Positions 23,061 to 34,066 are shown, numbered from the stretch's first letter. The stretch: 64,000 nucleotides of DNA from Toxonevra muliebris (GCA_963691655.1 OY829329.1:22805883-22869882); one strand, 5' to 3'. A program made the numbers and translations. The notes: generated by a model not told the origin, from the letters alone.

Positions 23061-24050
23061 ATTGAAATACTAAATACTAAATACTTGTCTAAAATTCATT
23101 AAATATACACTGTATGTATATTAAGCCACCTTAAAAGGAAAAAATTGTTGCCAAACCCTCTTAAAAATAAGCTTTATATTGGGAAGATTACCACAATATT
23201 TCGATTCTAACAATAAGCTGATGTCTGTGAGTAGAATCGCTTTGAAAAAAACCTCCAAAAATTTTCTTTTCTTATAAGAAAATTAACAAAGTAATTTTGT
23301 GGCCAAACGTCAAAACAAATTACAAAGCTTTGTCATTAAATATGTGCTCAAGAATTTAACCCGTTAAATGCCCCAAAATTGAGTTCAATCGTAATCTTTT
23401 TCGACTAACCTAAAAAGGAAGGTCTAGCCCAAAAACTATAGATTGTTGAATTGAACAATTAATAGACAGTTAACAATCATAGCTACAACTGAAGTTCAAA
23501 AGTCGACGAAGGAAGTGCAAATTTTAAGTGCCTAAATACTAACGTTTTTTAATAAAACTTTGTCATTTTTTTTGTTCGGATTTCAACACCAAATGTTATA
23601 TATTCATAAAATAATGGAACTAAATATCTCAATTTTCATAGAAATCATATACAATTCCATCTCTATATTTTGATGCACAACCTAATCATTTTAAAATTTC
23701 TATTATTTGTGACCTTTTGTTTGATATAAATTAAAATTTTATACATTTTTAACTCAAATTGGGATATCAATAGAACCGAAATATTTTGAGAATCTTCATA
23801 AAAAATATCAAGGTTCATTTTTGAGGGTGGCCACAACTTTTTTCTTAATGTGTGGGACTTGAGACATTTTAACGTATATATATACAACACATAAAGTCAA
23901 AGATTCTCTAGATAATTCTAATGATTTGAACTAACTACAAATTCAAATACAACTTGAGAATCTTATACGAAAAGAAAATAATTTGAATACAGAATAATAT
24001 TCCTTAGACAACTTTATCGCAAAAGAAGCTGTGAAAACTACACAGCAGCG
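23061..24050. other. AT-rich DNA with possible imperfect inverted ends, no gene
   Basis: GGAAAAAATTGTTGCCAAAC near 23139 loosely mirrors GTGGCCACAACTTTTTTCTT near 23827, hinting at an old Tc1-type non-autonomous element. TTAACCCGTTAAATGCCCC at 23358 resembles a piggyBac-type end. Neither is certain. Confidence 0.3.
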
Positions 24051-24084
24051 GGCTAAAGTACTATAATTGACAATAGATTCATAC

Positions 24085-24170
24085 ATATATGAATAAATAA
24101 ATAAATAAATAAACATATATGAATAAAAATATACATATATAAATATGTATGTATGTATATATAATATTTA
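24085..24170. repeat. (TAAA)n and ATACATATA-type simple repeats
   Basis: ATAAATAAATAAATAAATAA is followed by repeated TATG/TATA words just inside the intron downstream of the host exon's splice donor. Confidence 0.8.
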
Positions 24171-24187
24171 TTTGAATGTCTTTTTAA

Positions 24188-24193
24188 ACTTAC
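24188..24193 (-). other. Splice donor GTAAGT of the host exon
   Basis: GTAAGT on the minus strand follows the codon for Val in RRAMFV with no split codon (phase 0). Codons beyond it (SLKRHSNKYYIYIH) turn into intron-like simple sequence, supporting the boundary. Confidence 0.65.
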
Positions 24194-25009
24194 AACGAAC
24201 ATTGCGCGTCGCTTATAATGCGAACAGCCAAAACGTAGATCTGCGTTCAATTGAACAACTGTTGTTGTTGTTGTTGTTGCTGCTGTTGTCGCATCATTCA
24301 TGTCAATTGATTGCTGTTGATGTTGTTGCTGCTGCTGTGACGATTGCTGTTGTTGCTGCTGTTCCAGCGATGATAACTTTTGTTGCTGAGCAATATCATT
24401 TCTTTCTTCTTTTATATCAATTGAAGTTTTCATATTCACATCGTCGAGTAGTTGAAGCTGTGGAAGTTGCTGATGTATATATTGTTGTTGCTGTTGTTGA
24501 TTTTCATTTATTTGAAATTGTTGTTGTTTCTCAACAATAGCAGAAACAGAAGCAACAGCAGCATTATTATTTTCGTTGTTGTTATTGTTACTATTGCTAA
24601 CACAATCATCAGTATGCTCCATTGGAAAAACTACAGAATCGCCGGTGACGGCGCCGCTGCCGCTGCCACTTTTAAATGATGCCGGTGTTGATTGTGATTT
24701 GTGCAGCGTCACTTTTTTACTAACTTTTTGTTTTGTTAGTAATAATGATTGTTTACCCATTGCGTTTGTTGTTGTTGTGCTTACTGCAGCTTTTCTTATT
24801 ATAATTGCAGGTGTTGTTGGTAATTTTGATTTTTTTGCTGTTGTTGTTTCGTTATTATTTGTGGTAATTTTTAATTGCAGTTCCTTATTTTTCGATTGTT
24901 GCTCTCTACTTTTTAGTTCTTGCTCTCTTCTTTTTACCTGTACTTGCTCTCTATTTTTCACTTGAAGTGGCTCTCTGATTTTTTCTTGATTTTGTTTCTT
25001 ATTTTTAAA
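24194..25009 (-). CDS. Host exon: Q/N/T-rich N-terminus leading into a CHY-type zinc finger (RCHY1-like), partial
   Basis: The minus frame is open from the TAA at 25010-25012 down to a GTAAGT splice donor (GT at 24193-24192), with the last codon ending exactly at 24194. The first in-frame ATG is at 24760 (MGKQSLLLTKQK), the conservative start. The protein is rich in Thr, Asn and Gln with several poly-Q runs, then ends NADLRFGCSHYKRRAMFV. GCxHYxR is the opening of the CHY zinc finger of RCHY1/Pirh2 RING E3 ligases, in which that finger precedes a RING domain. Only the first zinc ligands lie in this exon, so the identification rests on about ten residues. Downstream exons would lie at lower coordinates and were not recognised. 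Repeat purity suggests repeat-length polymorphism. It could instead be another CHY-finger protein. Confidence 0.6.
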
Positions 25010-25270
25010 TTATTGTTGCTCTCTACATATTACTTCTTGATCTGCACTTTTTGCCTGTTCTTGCTCTCTTCTTTTTAACTGTACTTGCTCTCTTCTTTTT
25101 ATCTGTACTTGCTCTCTATTTTTCACTTGCAGTGGCTCTTTGATTTTTTCTTGATTTTGTTTCTTATTTTTAAATTGTTGTTGCTCTCTACATATTACTT
25201 CTTGATCTGCACTTTTTGCCTGTTCTTGCTCTCTTCTTTTTAACTGTACTTGCTCTCTTCTTTTTATCTG
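24915..25270 (-). repeat. 165-bp (55-codon) tandem repeat in the Gln/Glu/Arg-rich region
   Basis: The words TGATTTTTTCTTGATTTTGT start at 24976 and 25141, exactly 165 bases apart, and the similarity covers nearly the whole unit. On the minus strand the unit reads as REQ-rich heptad-like peptide (KNREQVQIKRREQVQLK). The unit keeps the reading frame. The older copy has CAA where the other has TAA at 25010-25012. Confidence 0.8.
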
Positions 25271-25897
25271 TACTTGCTCTGTACTTTTTAATTGTAGTTG
25301 CTCTCTAACTGTTCGGTGTGTTTGATCCTTATTTTTTACTTGCTGCTCTGCGCTCTCTAATTGCAGATTCTCGCTAACTATACGTTGTTGTTGCTCTCGT
25401 TGTTCCTGCTCCTTTTTCTCTGATTCTGTCGTGTCTTTATCACTTAAATTAAAAAATGCTAATGATGATGTTGTTGTTGTTAATGTTTGTGTTGTTATAT
25501 TTGATAATAATAATGTTGTTGTTGTTGTTTTTTTTTAATTGATTTGATTGAGCTTCTCACTGTTGGTAAATATTTGTGGTGATGTTATGATTGTTGTTGT
25601 TGTATTTGCATGACAATCATCAACATCATCATCAATGCTCGTGCACATTGATTGTTGTTCGTTGCTGTTAATGTTGTTGCTATTGTTATTTTTATTATTA
25701 TTATTAATTGATGTTGCTGTTGTTGCTTTTCTTGCTGAACTTAATTCAATTGTTTCTGTTGATTTTTTATTATTGATGGAATTGTCGTCCGCATCGTCGT
25801 TATTATTCTGCTTTAAAAATCTTTCAAGTTTTTGTTTCTTATCTGTTGTTGCCTTACACGTGTTGCTGTAGTTGTTGCTTCTGTAACCGTCTGGCAT
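25013..25897 (-). pseudogene. Possible upstream part of the same exon, interrupted by two TAA codons
   Basis: The frame of the host exon continues upstream of 25010 for about 290 codons with only two stops, TAA at 25010-25012 and TAA at 25535-25537. Between them it reads as Glu/Gln/Arg-rich peptide (KKEQEQREQQQRIVSEN). Above the second stop is an Asn/Asp-rich stretch (KQNNNDDADDNSINNKK) back to ATG at 25897. This could be an ancient coding extension with nonsense changes, a readthrough or alternatively spliced region, or a 5' UTR rich in CAA/CAG with spurious open frames. Another frame (about 26020-25855) is also open and protein-like (KKLLQLNEKEI). Confidence 0.35.
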
Positions 25898-27540
25898 TAA
25901 ATTCGCATCGTCTCATATTAATGTCGATGTGCTTATTGTTGTTGCTGTTTCTGCAGATTTCTTTTTCATTTAATTGCAGCAATTTCTTTGCCTTTTTGGT
26001 TGTAGTTGTTGTTTGTGTTTTTTTTTTTGTTGAAATTCCAACACAAAATTTGTAACCTATATTTTTTTTAAATTACAGACAGGTAAAAAAAATTCACCCA
26101 AAAAAAAAATTATTGTACGTGCAGTAGACAACAATTTGTTGGTTTATTTTCGCAACACCTTGATCCCCGTTATTCTCTCCCTCTCTCTCTATCTCGCACA
26201 CTTTTCTTCCTCTTTACCAATTTGTTGTTGTGTGCTTGCAATTTGTTTGCTCTGCCACCTCGGTTTCTCCACTCTTTCTCCTGGCCGATTTAGTTGTGCG
26301 CGCTTCAAGTCGCCGACTCCGACACCTCGGTCGCCTCGCGTTCGTGTGTTCAAAACGTGTGTGTGCTTGGTGTGTGGACAGAAGTGATAGCGTGCAATTG
26401 CCCGATAACTTATAAGTTTCACAATATAAATATTATACACAAAAAAATTCAACGAGTTAAATTTTAAATAAATAAAAAAATTGTCGCTTTTTTTTTATTT
26501 TTTGCCAATTTTTTTTATTTGCTGTTTATTTTGATTAAAACAACAAAAATTCACGCTTTAGGCAAATATTAAGAATTTATTTCATATACTAACATCGCCG
26601 CTCGCGCATTCGGTATCCGAAGAAATACACAGACTCACTGGCTCGGGTTGCTGGACGCGCTATCTCTGGGAGTAATAGAGAACAATCTCAGAGTATATGT
26701 GTATCAATTTGTTATTGTAAATTCATTTATTTATATATGCATAAATTGATCGTGTCAACATTTAAAATGCACAGCGACACACACCCGAACACACTTGCAG
26801 AGCTGAGAGACACCGATACAAACAACAACAAAACGATATCAATTCAATATCATTTAACAGTCGTTGGAGCAGTGGAAGATGAAGAAGAAGAAGCGTAGAT
26901 ATAAAATACACCAACAACAACAACAAAATTTGTTAATTAAGCTTTGTTTAAAAAAAAAAACAAAACAAAATCGTTTCGTTGAATGTTGCTTTTTCTCAGA
27001 TATATTTTGCTTTTGCTATGTAAATACGTAAAGACGTTTTTTTAATATTCATATGCAAAAGTTTTAATTATATTCAAATATTGATGTTGAAAAGTTAGTT
27101 AAATTCGGTTTTTTATTATTATTATTATACTTCTTATTTTTTTTTTATAGATACTATAAACACATTTCTGCTAATAAAATAATTCATTAATTAATCCCAG
27201 CACAAACAAATGCACACACGACAAGTGAACAAATGAGCTGCCTGCCAGACACCGTCGACGCTATTATTGCCGCCGCCACCACCAAAAACTTTCATTTACT
27301 TAATTCTGAATCTCAGTAAACAACAATTCAAGAAATATGTTGTTGTTTTTTTTTTCTAATACACTTTTGAGTTTTTGTGTTTTTTTGCGCCGTGCGTTAC
27401 CGCTCACTTTAAACTTTTGTTACTTACTAAACATAAAAATCTGTCGCTTTCACGACGATCTCCATTGTCTGTGGCATGAAATAGAGTGGAGCTGGCGACT
27501 GGTACTGCCGCCGCTACTAACTAAATTACTCATTTAACTT
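25898..27540 (-). promoter_or_regulatory. Probable 5' UTR and promoter region of the host gene
   Basis: Lying upstream of the minus-strand exon, this stretch has CAA-type simple repeats, CT-rich runs (CTCTCCCTCTCTCTCT near 26175), patches of higher GC at 26250-26350 and 27240-27290, and no transposon ends. No TATA box or initiator could be fixed from sequence alone. Short frames on both strands here look like shadows. Confidence 0.3.
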
Positions 27541-28900
27541 TCGGGTTGCACGGTGGGCTCAAATGCGTATGAAAGTCAATAAAATCTAAAAGCTGATTTT
27601 AGGAATAAAACTAAATTCAATGGTTTTTAGTTTCTCACTTTTTTGGTGGGGAGATGGCCAATCAAGAAATATGTGTGGAGGGGAGGAAGTGAAGCTATGA
27701 ATAAAATAAATTGAAGTAAAAATATTTTCGTCTATATTATACAATACAACATAATTTTTGGATCGCGAATCGTGTATGGTAGTTTCGGAAGGTTCTTTTT
27801 CGATTCAAAACGAACATTTACATAGGTTGCTCTACCAGATTAGGTTGTGGAGAGGCCCGTGGTTGAAATTGTGAAGTTTTTGGTCAATTTCAATGACCTA
27901 AAAAATGTAGATTTGTTTCATCATTAAGTCCTTATCGGTAGGGGAAGAAGCCTCTGTAGGCCTTTCTAAAACTGCCGCACTGATTGCTCTTTTTCTGAGA
28001 TAAAAAATTTGGTTGAAATTAAAAAAAAATTGTGCAAACGTTATGAATGCCCACAAAAATAATGTTAAGGGAGAGGGGCATTGTGACGGCTGGAAAAAAG
28101 AGTGATTTACGTGAATTTTTTTTTGAGCTGTCAAATAAAGGAATATGGGGATCGTTTTATATTCAATTTATTAAGTGCACTTTCAACAATATTTCCATAC
28201 ATTTTTAATTAAAAAATATTGAATAGTTTTGAGGATATGGGCGTTGCTGTGGAGCCCGAAAAAAATTTCCCCCTCCATGGTCGCGTCGTTTTTTCAAGAA
28301 CGGATTTTCTGAAAAAAAAAAAATTTAGTTTTTAATAATCTATATTAGTAGCGTTTTTTTTTTTCATAAAATGGCGACTGATTGAAAATTTTTTCATGTT
28401 TTCGACCGTTTTTTTTTTTTTTTTTGTTTCAAAAGAGCTTAAAAAATAGTAAAAATCAAAAATTTGAAAGCAAAGATCAACAAAACGAAAAAAAATTTAA
28501 AATCGGTTAATATTAACTCGATCAGAGGTATCGACGCGACCAGTTCGAAAAAAGTCGTTTCGAGAAAAACGCGTTTAAAGTTTTCAGTCCATTTACTTCG
28601 GTCGGTCTACTCACTACCACTAAAATGACTGTAACTGCAATTTTTGGTATTTTGACTTGAAATTTTGTACACATATTTTTGAATATATAAACTTTAATTT
28701 AATAAAACTTAAAAATTTGACCCGTCACATCTGGTCTTTGAGGTTCCAGAGATATTTCATACTGCAAATACATAGCTCCTCAGATATCTCGTCATGAATA
28801 TTCAAGTTGTATGGGGGTGCCACGCCCACCTGAAATTAAGAACTCACACTCTACTATAACCTCGGTACTCATAAATAATACTTGCACACCAAATCTACAC
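27541..28900. other. No gene; one dispersed repeat at the end
   Basis: Mostly AT-rich. About 28760-28890 carries, in reverse, the GATATCTCGTCATGAATATT and GGTGCCACGCCCACCTGAAA phrases of the dispersed repeat at 12.4-12.9 and 20 kb. Confidence 0.45.
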
Positions 28901-28903
28901 AAC

Positions 28904-29776
28904 CTATCCGAAAATTGTGGCTTGAGCCGACAGTTGCCCCGAAATCATAGGAGCCAAGTCCGATTGTAGTAGCCGGGCATAAAGGTCTAGTCCCAAGACC
29001 AGCTCTACCTTGCTCGATTTACAGCACCCTGGGTCAGCCAACATAATAAATCGGAAGGGACTTAATACTGGAGGATCCAACGACTGAATGAGTGTATCTT
29101 CAACTGCTCGTCGTTCCACTATTGCGCTATTCATTACGTTGGCAGTCGACACAAACCGACCCCGTACACTGAAATATGTCATCCTCTCGTTTCCTAGTCT
29201 CGTAGACAATATGTTGAATCGTGCTACTAACGGCCGATTAATATTCGATCTAGAACACCCCAGATTCAACATCGCACGCACTGTATGCGTTCGCCCGGCA
29301 GCTACCATTTTAACTAGCACAGTGAGGGCTGACTGGACAATATGCTGCATCGGCATCTGCACCTCAGCTCCTCGAACGACCTCTTTCACGTCAAAACCAA
29401 GCTTTCCGGTCACCAGCTTCAATTAACCGTACGAGCCACGTACGACCTCGTAGCGGGTGCAATCGCGAAATCATGTTTTCGAATGCGGAAGTAAACACGC
29501 ACTTGGTCGTTCACGATCACCGCAGACTCCTTCACCGATGCTGTGTACTGCTCGCTTCCAGTCTCTCGCTTCTACTGCGTCAATAGCAATACGTGGATGG
29601 CTTTTTGTTTTCGACCGTATCCATCGGTGTAGATACCGGCCCGTTGAGTGATGGGCCGCCACCATGGAGAAGGCTATGATGCTTCCCTTGACAGTAGCAA
29701 CATTTCAACTATAAAGTGCATCGGTTGACCGTATGATGGGGAGACAAGCACCGCGAGCAATTTATGCAATTCTTAA
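28904..29776 (-). pseudogene. BEL/Pao retrotransposon gag zinc knuckle and protease remnant
   Basis: On the minus strand from about 29770, two zinc-knuckle-like motifs (KNCINCSRC ... and CCYCQGKHHSLLHG) mark the end of gag in Pao-type elements. A retropepsin-like domain follows (29422-28904). Its active-site stretch reads RAMLNLGCSRSNI, where the usual catalytic Asp is Asn, and it ends with the typical VELVLGLDLYARLL. The region between knuckles and protease has frame breaks. Reverse transcriptase is absent below 28904. Non-functional relic. Confidence 0.75.
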
Positions 29777-30590
29777 CTGTACTCTGCATTCCATCGACGC
29801 CGAAATTGATGGTGAATCGCTTTAATTTTTTGTCATCTATTAATGATGGTAATAGGTTCATTCTTTGACTCTGACCAAACATTTGATAGCAAAAGACAGC
29901 CAGTCAGAAAATGGCCTGGCGTCAAAGAGCTAAGCTAGCAGTGTCTAAAACTCTTCAAAAATGTAGTTCATACCGTTTGCTACTTTTCGAAAATAAGATT
30001 TAAAACTCTACATGCGCTTTCCACAAACCTCCCATATGAGGAGCTCCTGCGGGCCTAAAATGCCATCTCAAGTTGTGATGAATCTTGTGTACAGAAACAG
30101 AATCCCGAACTGAGTTGACTAATTCACGAAATTCATTTTTCAGTGTTTTCGATGCCCCTATAAAGTTAGTACCATTGTCGGCGACAAGAAAAGCAGCTGT
30201 CAATAATAGCGTTTTCTTTTCTCTATAAAATGTTGCATTTTTTCTGCACCGTGCGAGGGCTGTCAAATTTCGTGTTCTTTTCTGAAAAAGAGGCAGCGCT
30301 TTCCAAGAGTATTGTGTTCTTTTCTAAAAAAGAATGTTGCTCTTCAAATTAGCTGATTCTGACAAAGTAGCATTTTTATGTTCTTTTCTTGCACTAAAAA
30401 GGCAACATTTTGGTAGTGTTGTGGGCAACACTAAAAAATTGTTGCCATTGCACGAGGCAAAAAAATGCAACATTTTGTCAAGAAAAGAAAACGCTATAAT
30501 TCACTAGTTGTTTCCAAATGAAAAATAGCTTTCGTAGCAAAACATACAAAAACACATACATAACCTTCGGTGATCAAACATGCTCAACCC
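29777..30590 (-). pseudogene. BEL/Pao retrotransposon integrase remnant, split by a MITE
   Basis: On the minus strand, VFVCFATKAIFHLE (about 30565-30520) begins the integrase core. After the MITE at 30208-30495 the frame goes on with VADNGTNFIGASKTL (second catalytic Asp) and RPAGAPHMGGLWKAHV (30266-30000). Weakly preserved SLTPGHFLTG and FRRRWNAEY follow near 29940 and 29785. Several frame shifts and an internal deletion before the DNGTNF motif leave it dead. It lies directly upstream of gag-protease on the same strand, which is not the normal element order. Confidence 0.8.
30208..30495. mobile_element. 288-bp MITE inserted in the Pao integrase
   Basis: AGCGTTTTCTTTTCT at the left mirrors AGAAAAGAAAACGCT at the right. 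A second mirrored block follows (ATGTTGCATTTTTT and AAAAAATGCAACATTTT). ATAAT flanks both sides (30203-30207 and 30496-30500), a likely 5-bp target-site duplication. No protein. The superfamily is not certain. Confidence 0.8.
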
Positions 30591-30990
30591 GTGGAAGTTT
30601 TTATCTCTTGGTAAGCGTCGTAAGAGAAGAAGGCAATGCAGCCATAATTTTTGTACGCTCTTTTTTACGATGTATCTCACACAGACTTTTCAATTGTGAA
30701 TTTTAACATATTAAGCCCTATTCTAAATATTCCCGAATAAAATCCCCTGGAAACGAAACAAATTTTCTTGAGGACTCCATTTCGGGAATATTTAGAAAAG
30801 GGCTGAATATGTCCGTTTCTGGGTTTTTTAATCAAATTGGAAAATCAAATTTAAACAGTATTTCCAACAAAATTAAATTTTATTCAAAAATGCGGATATC
30901 TAAGGGATTTTGGGTTTTATGGCCATTTCAAGGACGATCTTAATGCCTATGAGCGTTATGTCAGGTCACCGTCTAATGAGCTTCTCAAGG
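30591..30990. other. No gene recognised
   Basis: AT-rich. Mirrored phrases AGCCCTATTCTAAATATTCC and GGAATATTTAGAAAAGGGCT at about 30714-30735 and 30784-30804 form a short hairpin. Confidence 0.4.
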
Positions 30991-31340
30991 ATACCAAAAC
31001 CAGACATTGTGACGTAAAATGATCTTCAATCGCGCTGTCGATAGCCGTTTTATAATCGACGAATAAGTGGTGGTTGTCAATCTATTTACCTCGGATCTTT
31101 TCCATTATTTGGCATAGAGTAGGCAACCAGGCCTGAAGGCACACTGATAACGTTCAATTAGCTTCAATCACACGATAGAGCCTTGTTTGTAAATATGTGA
31201 TATCGCAAATCGTTGAATCCCCTTGCTTATAGATTGGGTTCAATGCACTGCGGTTCCAATCAGTAAACATGCTTCGGTCCGTTCATATTCTGCAAAAGAG
31301 CTCGTATAATAATTTTACGAACTTTTGAATTTTGAAATTT
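30990..31340 (-). pseudogene. RTE-type LINE reverse transcriptase remnant
   Basis: On the minus strand, short blocks in shifting frames match the order of RTE reverse transcriptases. A NPIYKQGDS-like stretch near 31240 is followed by an AFRPG-like stretch near 31130, QIMEKIRGK near 31100 and HHLFVDYKTAIDS near 31060. Heavily mutated. Ends unknown. Confidence 0.6.
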
Positions 31341-32409
31341 TCTTTAGTATTTTGCCACACTGTGCATCTACACTCATTTTTTGTTTATCATTACTCATCC
31401 GGTTTATTGCTCTCTGTTTTTTCTTGTTGCTGATTTATTGCTCTCTGTTTAACATTTAGCTCTCTATCACGAATTTTAGACTCTCATTTGATTTCATCAT
31501 CTCCAGATCATCAGTCACTGTAGGTCGTGCGAATTTATCTCAACTCAGCGGCACTGTGGTGCATCTCTTATTGAAATATCATTACATTGCAAGTAAATCG
31601 AGCGTGTTTTCTTCGTATTGTTTATTTTCATAGCTGCGTTCTCTTGCAATTTTCGATTTTGCACTAATTTTTATTTGGTTTTGTTTTTAATTGCAAAAAT
31701 TTTTTATTTAAATACATGCAGTAGTATATTAAATTTTTCAGGGTTTCTGTGTTGTTTGAAGTAAAAGTTGTTCTAGTTGTTATAAATTTTGTTTCATTGC
31801 TTGTTTTTTTCTATTTTTTTTAATCTCATTGTGAGCAGTTAAATTTAAAATAATTGAAATTAAAAACCAAAAATAAATGATAATAACATTTTCAATTTTT
31901 AAACAATTTCAAGTTCAAGATTAATTTTTGTTTGCAATTTTTTTTTTTTTTTTGAGTTTTTATAAAAAATATATATATGAAGAAAAATATAATTATAAAA
32001 AAGATATACAGGAAAGTAGCCCAGCCAGTCTCACAAAACTTGAATATCTTAAGTAATATACTTTACCCATGATATGGGCAGGTGTTGTATCCATTTATTA
32101 TAATTTGTTTGTTTGTAGGTCTCGGGTAGATCTTGTTTTCAATAAATATTACTGTATAATTTATAAATATTTAAATAGTAATTATTTTTTGTTTAAAATT
32201 ATTACTTTTTTATCTTTGGTTTATGCAATAATATTAAGCAATTTTATTTAATTATTTCTTAGAAAAAAGCAATAACGCAAAACCTTTGGTAGAAGTTTAA
32301 CCACTTTTTGCATATTCGGCATTATAATGTGTTTTTGAGTAACATTTCAGAGAGTAAGAAGCTCACAATCTTATTATCTCTCTTTAGCTCTTGAATGCAA
32401 ACCACATAA
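31341..32409. other. AT-rich DNA, no gene seen
   Basis: Several TTGCTCTCTG words near 31410-31470 recall the GCTCTC words of the host exon repeat, but no frame supports a coding link. Confidence 0.4.
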
Positions 32410-32780
32410 AGTCTTAAACACAATTGCGACGGGTGACGGGAAACGGGTCCTTCATGAACAAATTGTACAAGCATCTATACTTTCGCACTTCTTCTACTAG
32501 CAATTCATTAAAATTCATTTCATTGTTTTATTTTTAAATTAATCATTATTATTTACATAAATTATTATTCCAATAAAAATTATTTCGCACAATCAGCTGA
32601 TCAGATATGATATCGCCGACGGGCAAAATAGAAATAAATCTCAATCGATGAGAAACTTGTGGGCAGGAACCCGTCCCGCCTCGACTCTGTGTCACTTCAT
32701 ACTATTGACTGCGTTTTAATTTTGACAGCGGGTTCCCGTCAACGGGCTTCCCGTTTCTTGACGCAATTTTGTTTAAGACT
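32410..32780. mobile_element. 371-bp MITE with TAA target-site duplication
   Basis: AGTCTTAAACACAATTGCG at the left mirrors CGCAATTTTGTTTAAGACT at the right. TAA lies on both sides (32407-32409 and 32781-32783). Subterminal ACGGGAAACGGGTCC mirrors GGGTTCCCGT and CTTCCCGT. A TAA duplication fits a PIF/Harbinger-type element; no protein. Confidence 0.75.
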
Positions 32781-32783
32781 TAA

Positions 32784-33474
32784 CCCAAATGACTAGTATT
32801 AACAGTAGTAATGGAGTTGCAGTAGTAAATGGAGACTTATTTTTTTTTTCATCACTTTACAATATTCTCAACTACTTAAGACCAGCGTCTAATCTAGAAA
32901 AAACCTTGAAAGGAATGAAGGAAAATCATAAATATAGTATAATTATCAGCTGCTAGATCGCACATTTGACACGATAATGATAAATGATTCAACAAATTAA
33001 TTTTTTGTACCAAAATGTATTTATTTTTCCATATAATAATCACTTTAAGTTCGATTCATTTCATTCCAACGGAGTTCAAGTCAGTGGTGGATTCAAAGAA
33101 AACACAATGAGGGCTGCAGAACCTCCAAAAAATGTGAATACTTATAAAAATCGTTCTATAACGGTATTGTTTATTAGACTTGAATAGCTCCTGAATTAGT
33201 TTAAAAATTCGGATTCAAAAATGTGAACTAGGCGAACTGGTTGGGATTTTAGGGAACTATAAACTTTTTTCGTATTGTCACTTAATATATTCCAAGGTTT
33301 GTTAGCTTTACATATTTGAGATATTTCATTAAAAGTTCAGCATGACAGCACTAAATATTTATTGATTGTTTTAACAGAAAATAGATAATCTTGGTGACAG
33401 CAATTTTTAATCTTTAATTTCAAATTTTATTTAAATTTTATTAATAAAAATGTAACGATTTAAAGAAAAAAAAA
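32784..33474. other. AT-rich DNA, no gene seen
   Basis: Nothing recognisable. The base composition changes sharply to GC-richer sequence at about 33475-33490. Confidence 0.45.
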
Positions 33475-33489
33475 CGTGGTACCGAGTTT

Positions 33490-34066
33490 GCTAGTTTGCT
33501 AGGAGTCAAAAATGAGCACACCCACTCTTGAAGCGGTGCTGGTTACATTACCCGCGGGGGCTAAGCATACATCCACCAGGTACCAGTGTGCCGCCTCATT
33601 AACCGGTAGGACCAGACACGTGGCATCGTAGATCTTCGTTTGTTGTTGGGCTCTATCTGCACGCTTTCCCCCCATTTGTAGGCTGGTATATAAAAGTGTC
33701 GGCCACGTAGGTCTTAGCGGCTAGTCACGGGTGATCCATTTCAACCAGAAGTTGATCACGCTGTCGTTCAGGTACCGACCTGGTGTCAGACGTTCGTAAT
33801 CTGACATGGTCAGAATGACCCCTCCTCGCACCTTAGGATAACGACAAATGATGGTGTGCTGGCGGCTGCAGCTGGGTGTGGGTGCCTTGACGACCATCCT
33901 TCTCATTTGTTCTGCCGGCGGGCTTGTTGTACGTGCCACCACCCGTAGCCGTCCCGGTCCTATCATCATCCGCCTTCAATGTTTTGGTACGTTTACCCCT
34001 TCCCGTTTCTTCCTCCATCCTATCACGGAACCGTTTCACAGAATTTACAAATTTCTCCTCTATTAC
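33490..34066 (-). pseudogene. Ulp1/SENP-like C48 cysteine protease, interrupted
   Basis: A minus frame opens with a charged, basic region (KFVNSVKRFRDRMEEETGRG, about 34056-34000). After a frame change, the Ulp1 core starts at about 33830 with MSDYERLTPGRYLNDSVINF. It passes an in-frame TAG at 33721-33723 and continues to VLPVNEAAHWYLVDVCLA (about 33610-33550), then VGVLIFDS. HWYLV holds the catalytic His of C48 peptidases, and the Asp lies where SENP enzymes expect it only if the domain is shortened. The part with the catalytic Gln and Cys is missing, cut at about 33490. Such enzymes remove SUMO-like proteins. Placement after integrase on the same strand matches a third ORF. It could instead be a captured host gene fragment. 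Confidence 0.6.

Noticed and set aside
24145..24965. Plus-strand Leu- and Val-rich frames opposite the host exon
   Set aside because: They are the antisense of CAG/CAA-type codons (TTG/CTG runs) and contain no recognisable domain.
26189..26452. 87-codon minus frame in the putative promoter region
   Set aside because: Arg/Gly/Gln composition from a GC-richer patch, no homology recognised, and it is not in frame with the host exon.
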